Origin: Hirudo medicinalis
Lineage: Eukaryota > Annelida > Clitellata > Hirudinida > Hirudinidae
Reading direction: 5' to 3'
NCBI GenBank assembly: GCA_011800805.1
Contig: MPNW01000790.1
Span: forward strand, 2,961 to 66,960
Length of the DNA: 64,000 bases
Below are positions 37,748 through 49,500 of the stretch, piece after piece. Position numbers and translations under genes: made by a program. Below the pieces are notes generated by a model, which saw only the letters and a program-made list of their open reading frames with translations, was not told the origin of the DNA and searched no databases. Every line of letters starts with the position of its first letter. Position 1 is the first letter of the stretch.

Positions 37748-37815
37748 CGGGGTGAGGCGAGAGGTACCGGGGCCTTCTTTATGGCCCTCCCTGGCACCGT
37801 CCTATCTCACCCCGC
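37748..37815. repeat. GC-rich imperfect inverted repeat
   Basis: CGGGGTGAG at the left is matched by CTCACCCCG at the right, with further partial pairing (GGTACCGGGGCC against GGCCCTCCCTGGCACC). It is the only strongly GC-rich segment for several kb. Origin unknown. Confidence 0.5.
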
Positions 37816-37947
37816 GCAGCTCCTTGAATTTATTTGTATCCAGGATTGTTCCGTTGTAAATAAATCCATTGCTTTTCCGAGGCACATTTCTTACTGGAGT
37901 GCTGGAGTTGGATTTTTAAACATGATGTTTTAGGTTCTAAATTTATC

Positions 37948-38006
37948 TGCTGTTGTTGTTGTTGATGTTGCGATTGTTGTTGTTGTTGTTGTTGTTGATT
38001 GTTGCG

Positions 38007-38039
<33 letters not shown>

Positions 38040-38229
38040 GATTGTTGCGATTGTTGTTGTTGTTGTTGTTGTTTGCATTTCCTTTGAAAGAAGGTCGAAT
38101 AAATAATTCAGTTGGAGACAATATTTTCAAAAGAATCGGCTTCTATCAATCATTTTTCGCATGCAACACCAGAGCCACTCGTAGCATCATCATCACCACC
38201 ATCATCATCACCACCATCATCATCACCAC

Positions 38230-38261
<32 letters not shown>

Positions 38262-38330
38262 CCATCATCATCATCGTCGTCATCATCATCACCATAATCA
38301 TCGTCATCATCATCACCATCCTAACCCTAA
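37948..38330 (+). repeat. GTT and ATC microsatellites
   Basis: A GTT block with regular GATTGTTGC interruptions (about 37948-38075), then ATC/ACC units (about 38187-38320), directly before the first TRIM9-like exon. Confidence 0.8.
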
Positions 38331-38377
38331 CAACCTCTCACCTACCCACTATCCACCACTACCCACCGTGTCCTCAG

Positions 38378-39486
38378 ATGAATTGCAAGGAGTTCGAGCA
38401 CCAGGTGGTAGCCGAGTGCGACCAGCTGATTGAGTCACTCCAGCAGCACAAGAAGAGACTGACGAGCATCATCCAGATGGAAAAGACTCAGAAACTCCAG
38501 GACTTCAAGGACCAGATGGTCCACTGCTCCACCAGGGTTCAGAAGACCACAGGGCTGCTGCAGTTCAGCATCGAGGCCCTAAAGGAGACTGATCCTTTGT
38601 CCTTCTTGCAGGTTATTGTTGTTGTTGTTATCATTATTAAAGTTGTTGTTGTTGTTGTTGTTATTATTATTGTTGTTATTATTATTGTTATTATTATAAT
38701 TATTGTTATTATTATTATTATTATTATTATAATTATTATTATTATTACTATTACCATCATCATCATCATCATCACCTCAGGTGTCACCCTCCCTCCTCCG
38801 AAAAGTATCCTCAGTCGACAGTAGCTTCGTCAAGGAACTGGAGTTCGAGCCACGTGCTTCACCTGAATTTGAGTTCCACCTGGACTCAACAGGTGTCATG
38901 AAGGCCATAGAAGCCCTGCAATTGGTCGAAGTGAAAGGTAGCGGTTGTTTACTTCTTGTAAGGAGCTCTCTCATTGGTCAATGTTTCGAGCGTTCCTATT
39001 GGCCGGTTAAATGTTTTGTTTTTTTTATTGAAATCCGCCATTTTGTTCGTTTTTACGCAGACAATGGTGGAATCGGTGAGATGTGTGTTGTGGGAGCTTG
39101 GAATTATTTTTAGCACCGCTATTTTTAGCTCTAATTTGCATATTATAATTTATTTGAATAATTAAGTTCACCTGGCTGGCGCTAGTTTTTCAATTTTGAG
39201 TGAATTTCCGAGCAGATCAGTTGATCGAGTTTGGCATGGTTCTAAGTTTCGACGAAAGTTTTATAAAAATTATAAAAATTTAAAAATCTTCCACAAAAAT
39301 GCAAAAACACTTTTCATTTGAACTCTGACACTCTCGACCCTAGCACCGGGACTGCCCAAGATCCTACCTTTGGAATCGACCTCGGAGAGCAACACCATCA
39401 CCGTGGTGTGGGAGGCGAGCAACCGCGGTGGTCCGGCGGATGGATACGTCCTGGAAATTGATGACGGGAACTTGGGTGCATTCAGG
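38378..39486 (+). CDS. TRIM9/TRIM67-like E3 ubiquitin ligase, middle exons only (partial)
   Basis: Three phase-consistent exons: 38378-38611, 38781-38937 and 39344-39486. Exon 1 is the end of the B-box-associated coiled coil and start of the COS box (VVAECDQLIESLQQHKKRL; KTTGLLQFSIEALKETDP; LSFLQ). Exon 2 continues the COS box (LLRKVSSVDSSF; MKAIEALQLVEVK). Exon 3 is the first part of a fibronectin type III domain (VVWEASNRGGPADGYVLEID). This order matches class I TRIM proteins TRIM9 and TRIM67, which act on microtubules and in axon guidance. The RING and B-boxes upstream, and the rest of FN3 and the SPRY domain downstream, were not found. The assembly around it is faulty, so the gene is probably broken by scaffolding and not a pseudogene. 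Confidence 0.85.
38612..38775 (+). repeat. GTT/ATT/ATC microsatellite filling a TRIM9-like intron
   Basis: Nearly the whole 169-bp intron is trinucleotide repeat, up to the acceptor ATCACCTCAG. Confidence 0.85.
38968..39045. promoter_or_regulatory. CCAAT pair and YY1-type motif within a TRIM9-like intron
   Basis: CATTGGTCAATG near 38973, TATTGGCC near 38998 and CCGCCATTTTG near 39038. The combination looks like a proximal promoter (reading ATGGCGG on the minus strand). No transcript was identified. Confidence 0.3.
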
Positions 39487-39562
39487 GTAAACAAAAAAAT
39501 AGTCCCTTCTTCTCTTTATTTTTTGAAATTTTTTTTTTAATTAATTTTTTTAAAGCTTTTTT

Positions 39563-39642
39563 TGTTATTATTATTGTTATTATTATTGTTATTATTGTTG
39601 TTGTTATTATTGTTGTTATTATTATTATTATTATTATTGTTA

Positions 39643-39713
<71 letters not shown>

Positions 39714-39714
39714 A
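39563..39714 (+). repeat. ATT/GTT microsatellite
   Basis: About 150 bp of ATT with GTT units just after the last recognised TRIM9-like exon. Confidence 0.85.
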
Positions 39715-40614
39715 CATTCCTATTCATTCGTAGCCATGGCAGCAAATGTAAGCAATCCGACGAATTCACAACATCCTGGAAGTGAGCGAGAAATCGGTTT
39801 CCATCAGGATGAGGACATGTCGAACCTCAGCAGATCTGACATAAAAATCAAACATTATCAAATACATAAAGGAAGTACAATTAAATCATGAATAATTAAT
39901 AATAACTAATTAGTAATTACAGAAATGTGTGCGTGAGTGTGGGTGAGCTCCGATGAAGTCCGTGTGAGGAATTTCTGATAGGCATCAGACGCAAACAAAA
40001 TTTGATTAAAAGTCGTCAGACATCGAGGATAACATCTCCAAAGTGATTGCAAGCACTTAATGATTTCATAATTATTCCTGCATGTTTTTTCGATGTTGAT
40101 CGTGTCCAACCGTTATTTATTCTCAATCATTCATTCTTCTCGTGTATCAGCGGGAGGGTAGCAAGACTCATTAACATAAACTGTACTCATTAACATAAAT
40201 GTAAGGCTCGTCGGCGTAACGTTAGCAGAGCTCATTAGCATAATAATATAAACAAAACTAAGCCGAGGACATTCGAAGATGTAAATTATAAAAACAATAA
40301 CAACAACATTGAATAAATAGAGAAACGAACGATTACTGGAATACGACGATGAAACCTAAATAAAGAGATATTAAAAGAGATGTGGAAGGAGAGGAGAGGG
40401 TAGTCGTACCCCTCGAGGAAAGGCCAGGGTACAAGGAATGATTTGGAGATGAAGCACTAGAGGACATGTTTGCCTGAAATTGTGTGGCTGTGTTGAAGGA
40501 GATTTCTGAGCAAACACACTTTAAAGATCTCTGCATAAATATTCCACTCGTTCATGATTAAAGACTCGTTATAAAAACATATATAATGATTTGTAACAAC
40601 AGCTTCGTTCCAGT

Positions 40615-40741
40615 GAGTTCAACACCAGCCAAAGGATGGCAAAAACACTGTAAATTATTCAAACCACTCGGTAGATCAAATGGGAAGGGAACTTTACAAA
40701 TATTTACATTCATCAGCATCATCATCACCACCATCGTCATC
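40615..40741 (+). repeat. Exact 127-bp duplicate of 36243-36369 (contig end)
   Basis: See the copy at 36243. This one ends at the single n at 40742. Confidence 0.9.
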
Positions 40742-40772
40742 NTCGAGGTGATCGTCGATGAACGCTGATAAT

Positions 40773-40874
<102 letters not shown>

Positions 40875-41090
40875 AACATGTGCCTCATTAAATGGGCGCT
40901 TAAAACCCAATCAACTAAAATAATTATGCTGCAGATGAGCGTTATTATTATTATTATTATTATTATTGTTGTTGTTGTTGTCGTCTTTAACAGTTTTATT
41001 TTTATTGTTATTATCATCAAACGACAAACTATCGCGTCCATTCTAAGCTTCAAGTTTCACTTTCTTCTGACAGAAAATATTTCTTTCCAG

Positions 41091-41198
41091 CAACAGGAGT
41101 TGAACTCAAAGCCCATGGATTCAAGGATGATGAACAGTCTAAATGCATTTCATCATCATCATCATCATCAACATCAACAACAACAGCAGCAGCAGTAG
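41091..41198 (+). CDS. Possible terminal exon with His- and Gln-rich C-terminus
   Basis: A good acceptor (TTTCTTTCCAG) is followed by 35 codons and TAG: QQELNSKPMDSRMMNSLNAF, then a run of six His and a Gln-rich end. The unique part does not look like repeat. No upstream exon was identified; any partner may lie across the faulty join at 40742. It could be chance beside an ATC/CAG repeat. Confidence 0.25.
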   Translation, partial: QQELNSKPMDSRMMNSLNAFHHHHHHQHQQQQQQQ

Positions 41199-44052
41199 AA
41201 TACCAAACCAAGTACTCTTGAATAACGAAGAATAATCGAATTCCACGAAGGATCGTCAAATGTTGGTCGGTAGTTCTTTCCATGCCCCAGTATAAAGTGT
41301 TATGATCGACTCCATGTGAGGTTGTTCTGTTCACCTCCATGTGTTCACAACATCAAACAGGTTCTCTCGGCAGAGCAGAATTATAAAAGGAACAACCTTG
41401 AAAGCAAAAGATGAACATTTGTTGTTGAGTGATCAAAACTTCTCGGAGGCCACATCGCGATCCTTTCTCTGACTAACAATTACTCACCACCCATTGTCAT
41501 CATTATTCCTATTTTATTCTTGCAATTGGCCAGCAATTACTGACTTCCCAAAAGAAGATCTTCCACTCCCATCCGTCACTCTACACTTCAATTGAGGAGT
41601 GCAAATGATTGATTAACTTTCAATGATTTGCTTGAATTGAGGGGCAATAAATTGTGGGCTTCTAGGTGGTTTGTTCGTCTCCTTAAGAGCAAGTTGGTCT
41701 CTTGGGGCTTGGCAAGGAGGAGGTGGTGGTGCACGATCGTGCAATCAACAATTTGAATAAAAATAATTGACTTTAAACAATAATAATTGTTAAGCAAAAT
41801 GAAAGTATGTGTCACTCGCTAAATAACTTCTTAAAAGTAAATATCTTCTAAAAAATAAGTACCTAGTTTGCACTCATGCATTCAGAGCGGTTATCTGATT
41901 AATAAAGTTACAAAGAAATTGTTTAAAAATGTCTTCAAAGTCTAATGCTGTCCGAACTCTAGAGTGTGCAACTAGGACTTGAACAACCAACCTTTGATCC
42001 AGAACAAACGCAGCTTTTCGCAAGACGAGGAAAGTTGGTTAACATGACATTCGTTATTTATGAATCATAAATGATGTCATCCTCGTTAACTACCCAATCT
42101 GGGTGGACGATAATTCATTACGGACATCGACCACGGTGTTGGGGAAGAGAGTGACACAAGGAATTCCTAATTAAGATGGAGTCATTACTTTCATCCTTCT
42201 CATTCAACTTCATTCAATAATTAACCTCTATTCATTCATTCAATCTTTCATCTATTCATCGACCTATCACAATCTGAGTCATCAGTGGAAGTCGACAAGC
42301 AAAGTATGAAGTCGCGATTGTGTATTCGTTCGCAAAGGCAAACAAGCGATAATACATTCTTTTTCTCGGTTAGATTAGGGTTAGTTGGTTTGAACAAGAG
42401 ACTTAACGAGTGCAATTCTGGTTCAGCCGTGCAACTGTTTGGATCATTTTTTGTTCGTCTGAAGTTTAAAATATATTCATATTCAAGTGCTGAAAATTAA
42501 CTGCATCAAAGTCGAAGGCCAATTGTTAACATAAATTAAATCGTTCGAAAGAGAATGTGCTACTTTTTGTAATAATTTCAGATTATTGCTAATTCGGCCT
42601 GATTCCAGCGAGCAACCGATTAATAATAAGCATTTCCTCTACAACAACTTTCTGCTCGCAAGGAAATGATGAGCTGGTAAATAAAATAACTCGAAATCCA
42701 TCATTTGGTGGGTGATTAAAATCTTGAATGTATATGTCTGTCTGCCTGTTACTTGTTGATCTGATTCTCGATAAATATTCTCAATGCAATTTCTGGACAT
42801 CATGCGATTGTTTATTTGCGATCTAAATGTTAAGCAACAAGGCCATCGATTGAATATTATAATTCAGGTTCTGCCCATCTTTACTAACATTGAACCATCA
42901 ACTCAAGTGATACCGCTAATCCTTTGTTCGATAAGAATCCCCACAAAATGTCAAGTATGTCAGATTCATTTGGCGATATAAGCAATATGCGCCCATGTTG
43001 ACTAACCATTGTTTTGTCTTAGGTTTGTTATTTACATCGCAGATGTTGTCGGTTAGAAGATCCATTTATTGGATAACACAAACACATGGCCTCATTGATG
43101 GTTTTCGTGTAACTCTTGGCACGCTCTGCCGATCTTTATGAATCATGGAAAGTCTATTCACGAATTTCCTCCAATGCGAATTAAATGTTCCTTAACGTCA
43201 AATTTGAATCAATGATGTCTAAATTAAGCTCGCGAAAATCGAAAAGAAAACAGCGATAAACCGCAAGGAAGCACAAATGAAAACATTGAATGCACTAAGA
43301 TCCGGATTCGATGTAGCAAACAAATTATCTCAAATGTCTTCTGATATCGAACCAAAATCAACTACAACATTTAAACTGACTAATTAGCCAAATTAAACAA
43401 GTCTCACTTACTTTTACGAGGGCAGATCTTGACTGATGGCTCAATCATCAAGTTCTTTGTAAGTGGCGTTATTGCCCGATTTATATTATTATTAGTTTTA
43501 AAGAACAAAACGAAATAAATTCATTAAATTACATGTCCAGCAAAACGACCCAAACTCCCTCACATCTCAGAGCAAACGAAATATCCTGTGGATCTCTATA
43601 TCTTGCAGCTGCTTAATATGTATGACTTAGCTTCGTCTTGTGTGAATCAAACACGGGATGTGTTTGCATTATAAAGTATCTATCTTAGTCATTTAAAAAT
43701 CTATTAGCTAAAAACTGTCAGTCCGATTTATTTTTATTAAATTTTTGTCATCTGCACAAACCAAAAATTAAAATTGCCGAGGCATACATTTTGAAGAAAA
43801 TGTGTCAAATTTCTCATCGATCTTGTAAGTTTTTAAAATTTGAACATGCAAACTCGATTATAGTTATTAAAAAATAGATATTTACTTAATCTCCAAAAGC
43901 CAAAAGACAAATTTCTAAAACCCTATTGCTCCAGGTATAGCGTCGTTTCATAAACAGTTGGGGGATTTAAAAATTACACTTTATGAACCAGTAAACCTGC
44001 AACTCTACATCCCTGTGACACGTCATTTCCGCAAGCAAGTTTTTTGGTCGGC
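41199..44052. other. Intergenic, nothing recognised
   Basis: AT-rich, short ORFs only. A B-box-like GTTCAAGTCC on the minus strand near 41975 hints at an old tRNA-derived repeat, without a recognisable remainder. Confidence 0.5.
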
Positions 44053-46050
44053 ATGGGGCAACTCTGCGGGCTGCGAGTTTGTTGCAGTCGAAGGATTTTG
44101 TCTGCTTCGTTAATATTTTTGGTATTGGCATCAACATGCTTCGGGATAGGAGAAATCATTTATGCCGTGAACTGCGGTGGTAATGCCCACGTTGACGTTT
44201 ACGGAGTCCATTACCAGAGGGATCCACTGACTATTGGCACATCCTCTGAGCATGGCAAAGTCTTGACAATAAGGAGGGTTTTTCCACAGGATCAAATCTT
44301 GTACCAGACGGAAAGATATCATACAGACAATTTTGAATACTCAGTACCGATAAAGAGCGATGGTGACTACGTACTGGTCATGAAATTTAGCGAAGTTTGG
44401 TTCACTGAATCCAACAGAAAGGTATATCCTAACAGCTGTGTGCAGACATGAATCATTTTTACCTAATTAACCAAATGAGTTTGCAAGTTGGATTATGCAA
44501 TATTGATGCATGATGGAGCACTCAGTTTACCATTCAAACTGGTCAGATGGTGATTAATTGCTAGCATTATGCTTAATGATGTCATTATTTATTTCAATTG
44601 ATTACAAAGTAAATTCTGATGAAATTTGCTCAATTATCCATTTTAAATAGCTTCCCAGACTGACATATTCATTTATTTACATTTTTATGAAAAGTAATTC
44701 ATCTATTTATTTAACTATTAGTACTAATTATTAGCAAAGTTTAACTTAAATAAACTTAGGTGCAGTAATAAGCAGTGCAGTGCTTATGTGCTGAATTTAC
44801 TCATAATATTTTCTTAAATTACTTCACCTAATGACATGTTTCTGACCATGTTATAAAATAGATCCTGCTCCATACAAAAGAACATTTTTTCTGAATGTAA
44901 ATGTGTTAGTTATAGAAACTCTTGCAAGCAGCTAGGATTTGAACTCCTAACAGAGCCACTCTGAAGTGAAAGCCTTAACCACTCAGCTACCAACGACCAT
45001 TAACATTTCGTCCAAGTATTAATGTGTTCTCGTGGTTCAGATTTTGGTTTGAGGATGATCAAGAAATGTTTTAAGAATAATATTACTGTCAATAAATTAA
45101 TTTTTAATCTGAGAAGGTGACAGATGTAATCACTGACAAAACAATTTATTATCATCTCTCAAGTGGTCTTCATCAGAACATGCCTGCATTTTATCAATTT
45201 GTTGGTTGCAGGAAATCAATGCTCATAACTTCACGACCTTATGGAAGTTTCTGTGGACATTAATTAAGCCGACCAATTTGTTGAAAAAATCATTTCAAAA
45301 TAAATCCCACATTAATAAGGAATTCAAATGCAACATTTTATCTATGAAGGTTTTCAGCGTCCAGTTGAATGAGCAGCACTTAGTAGTCGACAACCTGGAC
45401 ATCTTTGCCGCAGTAGGCCTAGGAGTGGCGCACGACGAGGTCGTACCTTTCTCCGTCAAGAATGGACATCTCCATGTAAACAAGGAAACCTCTGATTTTG
45501 ATGGATTTCTAAATGTGGAATTTGTCAAGGTTTGACCTTGTTAATGATTTTTTTAAAACTTAATCATGAAGATGATCATGACTGTGTATTAAATGTTTTC
45601 AGCTCCAAATGGACAACCCCAAAATCAATGCCATCTATGTAATGAAGGGAACTTTGAAGGGTGAGAATGTTTGGAATGTGTGTCTCATGTCCGTCCGATG
45701 GAAATCAGTCCGCATATGTCCTTAACATGAAATTACTTTCCTGTTTTATTACTTTTCAGTCACTATTATCTGCTTATGAATATTCCCAAAAAACACATGC
45801 ATTCATTTTTTAACTTCCAGACGTCCCTGTGCTGCCTCCTCTTCCGAATCCGTCCCACCAAGGATCCGACGACGACGACGAAGAAGAGATCCAGGAGAAG
45901 AGTCAGCAAAGTCATCGCAAAAGGAGGCCGGTCTCAGAGACCAAAGTGTCCGATCCTTATGCCACAGAGGATCCCAGCAGCATGCTGTTGCCCGTCATAA
46001 TCGCCATAGCTGCCTTCGTCCCTATCGTCTTTTGTCTTTGTAAGCTATGA
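44053..46050 (+). CDS. MLEC: Malectin, ER carbohydrate-binding membrane protein
   Basis: Type I ER protein that binds diglucosylated N-glycans with ribophorin I. Four exons in matching phase: 44053-44421, 45350-45529, 45603-45660 and 45821-46050 (TGA); about 278 aa, near the usual length. ATG 44053 was chosen because the longer reading begins with TTG. There is a basic, then hydrophobic signal peptide (ILSASLIFLVLASTCFG) and a malectin domain with YAVNCGGNAHVDVYGVHY, DQILYQTERY, GDYVLVMKFSEVWF, VAHDEVVPFSV and MDNPKINAIYVMKGT. A Pro/acid linker (GSDDDDEEE) and basic patch RKRR follow, then YATEDPSS and a C-terminal transmembrane segment (LLPVIIAIAAFVPIVFCLCKL begins near residue 258), almost as in vertebrates. 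Exon 2 uses an AAG acceptor. Two sugar-site positions differ from vertebrates (see findings). Confidence 0.96.
44924..44997 (-). repeat. tRNA pseudogene or tRNA-derived SINE head in a malectin intron
   Basis: Minus strand: A box TAGCTGAGTGG, a CAC...GTG anticodon-like stem, and a perfect T arm TAGGA-GTTCAAA-TCCTA. The acceptor stem does not pair, so it is not expected to be a working tRNA. Confidence 0.55.
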
Positions 46051-46516
46051 GAGCTGTCGCTTAGGATAATTGCGATTATTTCCGGTTCGTCGTCTCTGTT
46101 GCCCGCTGGAGCCTATGATGATGGTTTTAATAATATTTAAGATTGATTGGTTTTTTGTTATTTATGGTATAGTCGAGGCCAAAGGTTGCAGCTGATACTG
46201 TCTGTTCTTTTTAACTCGATTGATTGTGCATATAAGCTGGTGGGTCACCTGTACGAGGTGATCTTTCGCCGGAGTCAACCTTCGACTATTATTAGTGCAG
46301 ACATTATTCCTATTAACCAGGTGATTTTAGTTAGTTTTTGATTTGACTTTGATAATGGATTTGTTGTTTTTGTTGTTACTAATTTCCTGTTTGTATCGGT
46401 TGTTGATCATCAAAAATCGTTCCTTCTGATCTCGAGTTGTCATCGGTTATGTCGAGGGAGGTGGGATCTCGTGCGGTTGCAGTATGATTGCTTACTTCAG
46501 GACTGCTTTTCTATGG
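46051..46516. other. Convergent 3' interval between malectin and the NFAT-like gene
   Basis: About 470 bp holding both 3' untranslated regions. No perfect AATAAA on the plus strand and no RNA gene was seen. Confidence 0.5.
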
Positions 46517-46587
46517 TTAAAGCAACGCCATGATGTGCTCAACAGCTTCCAACAGATCAATATCCATTTCGGCTGTTGTCGGTAGAA
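46517..46587 (-). CDS. Candidate last exon of the NFAT5-like gene
   Basis: After ACTAATGAG, 23 codons read [22 protein letters not shown] and stop (TAA 46519-46517). The phase fits the preceding exon, which ends one base into a codon at 47587. The acidic-hydrophobic [10 protein letters not shown] resembles the IEKIDLLVSL near the C-terminus of vertebrate NFAT5. The acceptor lacks a good pyrimidine tract, so the call is tentative. Confidence 0.4.
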
Positions 46588-49500
46588 CTCATTAGTCCGA
46601 ATGTCCTCAGCGTCTGCGCTTAAGGTACTTTTTTTTTCTGGGTGGCATCTTTTAGCTTTGTAGCCTCTGCTATATCTCCTTGGCGATTTCTGTAAGCTTT
46701 GCTTATCTTCCACCTCGACTGGATGTTCCCTTCTTACATGTCATGTTTTTCTCAGCTGATGCATAACTAACTATTCAACATCTATTTCACTCGGGTAGAC
46801 ATCGTGCTAGAGTTTGTCAAAATTGTACTAGAAGTGAAATTGCTGGCAACTAAGCCCCAAATGCATATTTGTACAAATTGCCCATTCAGTTCCGACTTTG
46901 TGAATCAAATTCATCGAGTTTCACTGAGAAAGCAGGGTAATGACAACAAATAACAATTTATGTGAACAGGCTTCAGTTTACACTTAACCACAAGTGTTTC
47001 AAGAAGATTTGGGAGCTCAAGGTTCTTGAACTCAAATGTTTTTTGCTTTGTAGTCAAACCCATCAGAGAATAGCATTTTAAGAATGTATTGACTGCAATG
47101 TCTTGAGTATAAAAGTTCAGATGGTTTTTGAACATGTTTTGATACCTTTTACCACTGCCGACCATTGCGGAGGTTGTGTATCTTCAGACAAAATTGCAAG
47201 CAAACACGGCACATTTCAATTACACAAAATATATAGAAATTACATTTCTGAGGTCACGAGTCCCTAGTCCTCTACATCCAGAACAATGTGATCGTCCATA
47301 CGATAGAATATAATGCCTGCTGAACATGGGCACAACAAAAATAAAAAATAGCATCTCGGAGAGACTGGGCACTATTTACAATCGTTAAGAATAAATTAAC
47401 AGCAACAGTAACTAGATGACATCCCAGTTGTGGCAGAGTCAAATCATGAAACAGTCCCATAAGCAAGAAGCTGCTCAGGAGCCAGACATGTTCAGGACTT
47501 GACTTACTGTAACAAAGAATGAATTTAAGAATTTGACGATGCCCGAGAGTTTCCTCGCAAACTGAAAGCCCGACAGTGACACTCACCTTCTTCGACCGTC
47601 AGATTTGGGAGAGGTGAAATTTGATTTTGTTGAGTTAAAGGTGCCAGGATGTTCGCTGGCATTTCCTCAGTGAGAAGATAGAACAGCTCACTCTTTGACT
47701 TGTTGTCACCGGAGTCTGCAATGATGCAGGCCTGGTGAACACCAGACTCGAACTGAATGGCCATTGATTGGTCAAGGCTCTTGTCTGAGAAAATAACAAA
47801 ACATCATAAAGGTAAAAAGAGAACCAACCAAGGTCAACATTTTAATGGCATGATGAGATAAATTGTTTCCAAAATATTCTTTCGAAGGACTTGCGAGTTG
47901 AAAGTTAACTGTGGTTAAGTAAGGAACATTAATGTCTTAACACTCATTAAGTTTTGAAAAGGCATGTGACCTCTACAATTTCTCGAAGAGCAGATATGAA
48001 ACTTGGAGCAAATGATGAGTTGCTGCCAAGCCAACGAAGCATAAAAAATATTTATAAAAAAAAAAAAACAAAAACAAAAACAAAAAACCTAACAACCCCA
48101 AAAATAATTAAATATCGACAGATATTCAGAATTTGAAAAAGATTTTATTTAAATTCTAAATATGGGAAAACATCAGGCGTGGAAGCTCTGAGTGAATGCA
48201 GATCATGTTCTTACATCTCATCAATGAATCAAAGAGTTGCTGAAAAAGTCATAAATCAGTGAAAATATACTTAATGTACACATTTGGACCAGTGCCTTCT
48301 GGAAATTTTTCAAAGTAATGGCAATGTTAAAGTGGTATTATTAGTGGTTAGATCTAATTAGAGTTACAACAAACAAGTGGTTTGCCATCAACAAACCACA
48401 GACAAATATATTAGAAGTAATCAGATCATTAAGTTCATTAGTAGAAAGATTATGTCAAAATCATTGAATAACCTAAAAAAATTCATGGGTTTGCAAATTT
48501 ACAGCAGACTTTGACGGTTACCATTTAAGAAATAACCCTTATTCGACAAACTGAAACAAATTTTGACTGAAGTCATTCAAAATTAGATCCAGTGCAAATT
48601 TGATCGATGCCAATAAAATGAAAAACAGATTCATTTTTAGAATCTGATAAACAATAAACTTCAAATCAAAGCCTAAACAGTTCCAACAGGCCATAAACGA
48701 TGTTCTCCAAATTATCTGAAGTTAACGTATTGAAAATTAGGCCTACCTGAAAACACCTGTTGGCCTTCGGGGTTCGTCCGAAACACGGAGCCGATGTCCA
48801 CGGCGTTGCCGTGGGGCAAGTAAAGTGACTCATTGATGACATTTATGTGATGGCTCATGGGAAGGTTCTGGGTGTTGGAATGTGTCTCCATCATGGAGAA
48901 GCTTGACGAATTCTTGACGTCCTGGTCCATCAAGCCGAGGGATAACATGGACTTGTCGTCGTACGACATGCCGGTGATGCATTCCGAGGCCGGTCGAGAT
49001 TCCGCGCGAAGCTCGTCGCCAAAGTTTCTCAGATCAGCAACCATGTCATAGGAGGTGGAGAGAGTGGGAAAAGAACCCATGGAGTTGCTCTCGAACACTC
49101 CCGACGGTTCAGAAGCCGACATCGGCTGAGGGGCATCAGAGTTTGAGGCTGGATATATGAACTTTTCTTCAACATTGATCATATGAGTGACTATGTTCTG
49201 GTCTAAAAAATTAGAGAGAGGTTTTTCATCCTGATTGCTGGAGCTGACACCAACTTTTGAGGTAAGGTTCTTCAACTCAGAAAGACTCTCCTGCAAGTTG
49301 CAGCCCATTCCAGCATCTATGATCTTCTCAGAGAGAAGGAAATCCCTGTGAAAGTTCTGCTCTCTGTCAATATTCATCCCATCCATCTTCATGACATTAA
49401 TTTCATCTAATTTCATGAAACTGCTCGGACCGAGATCCGTCAGAATGGGGGTTGGATCCGAGGGGCTGCCATTGTTGCCCATGAGAAACATCTGGTTGCT

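Noticed and set aside
37448..38330. CCTAACCCTA-like telomeric sequence
   Set aside because: There are only one or two units beside ATC repeats; too short to be an interstitial telomere array.
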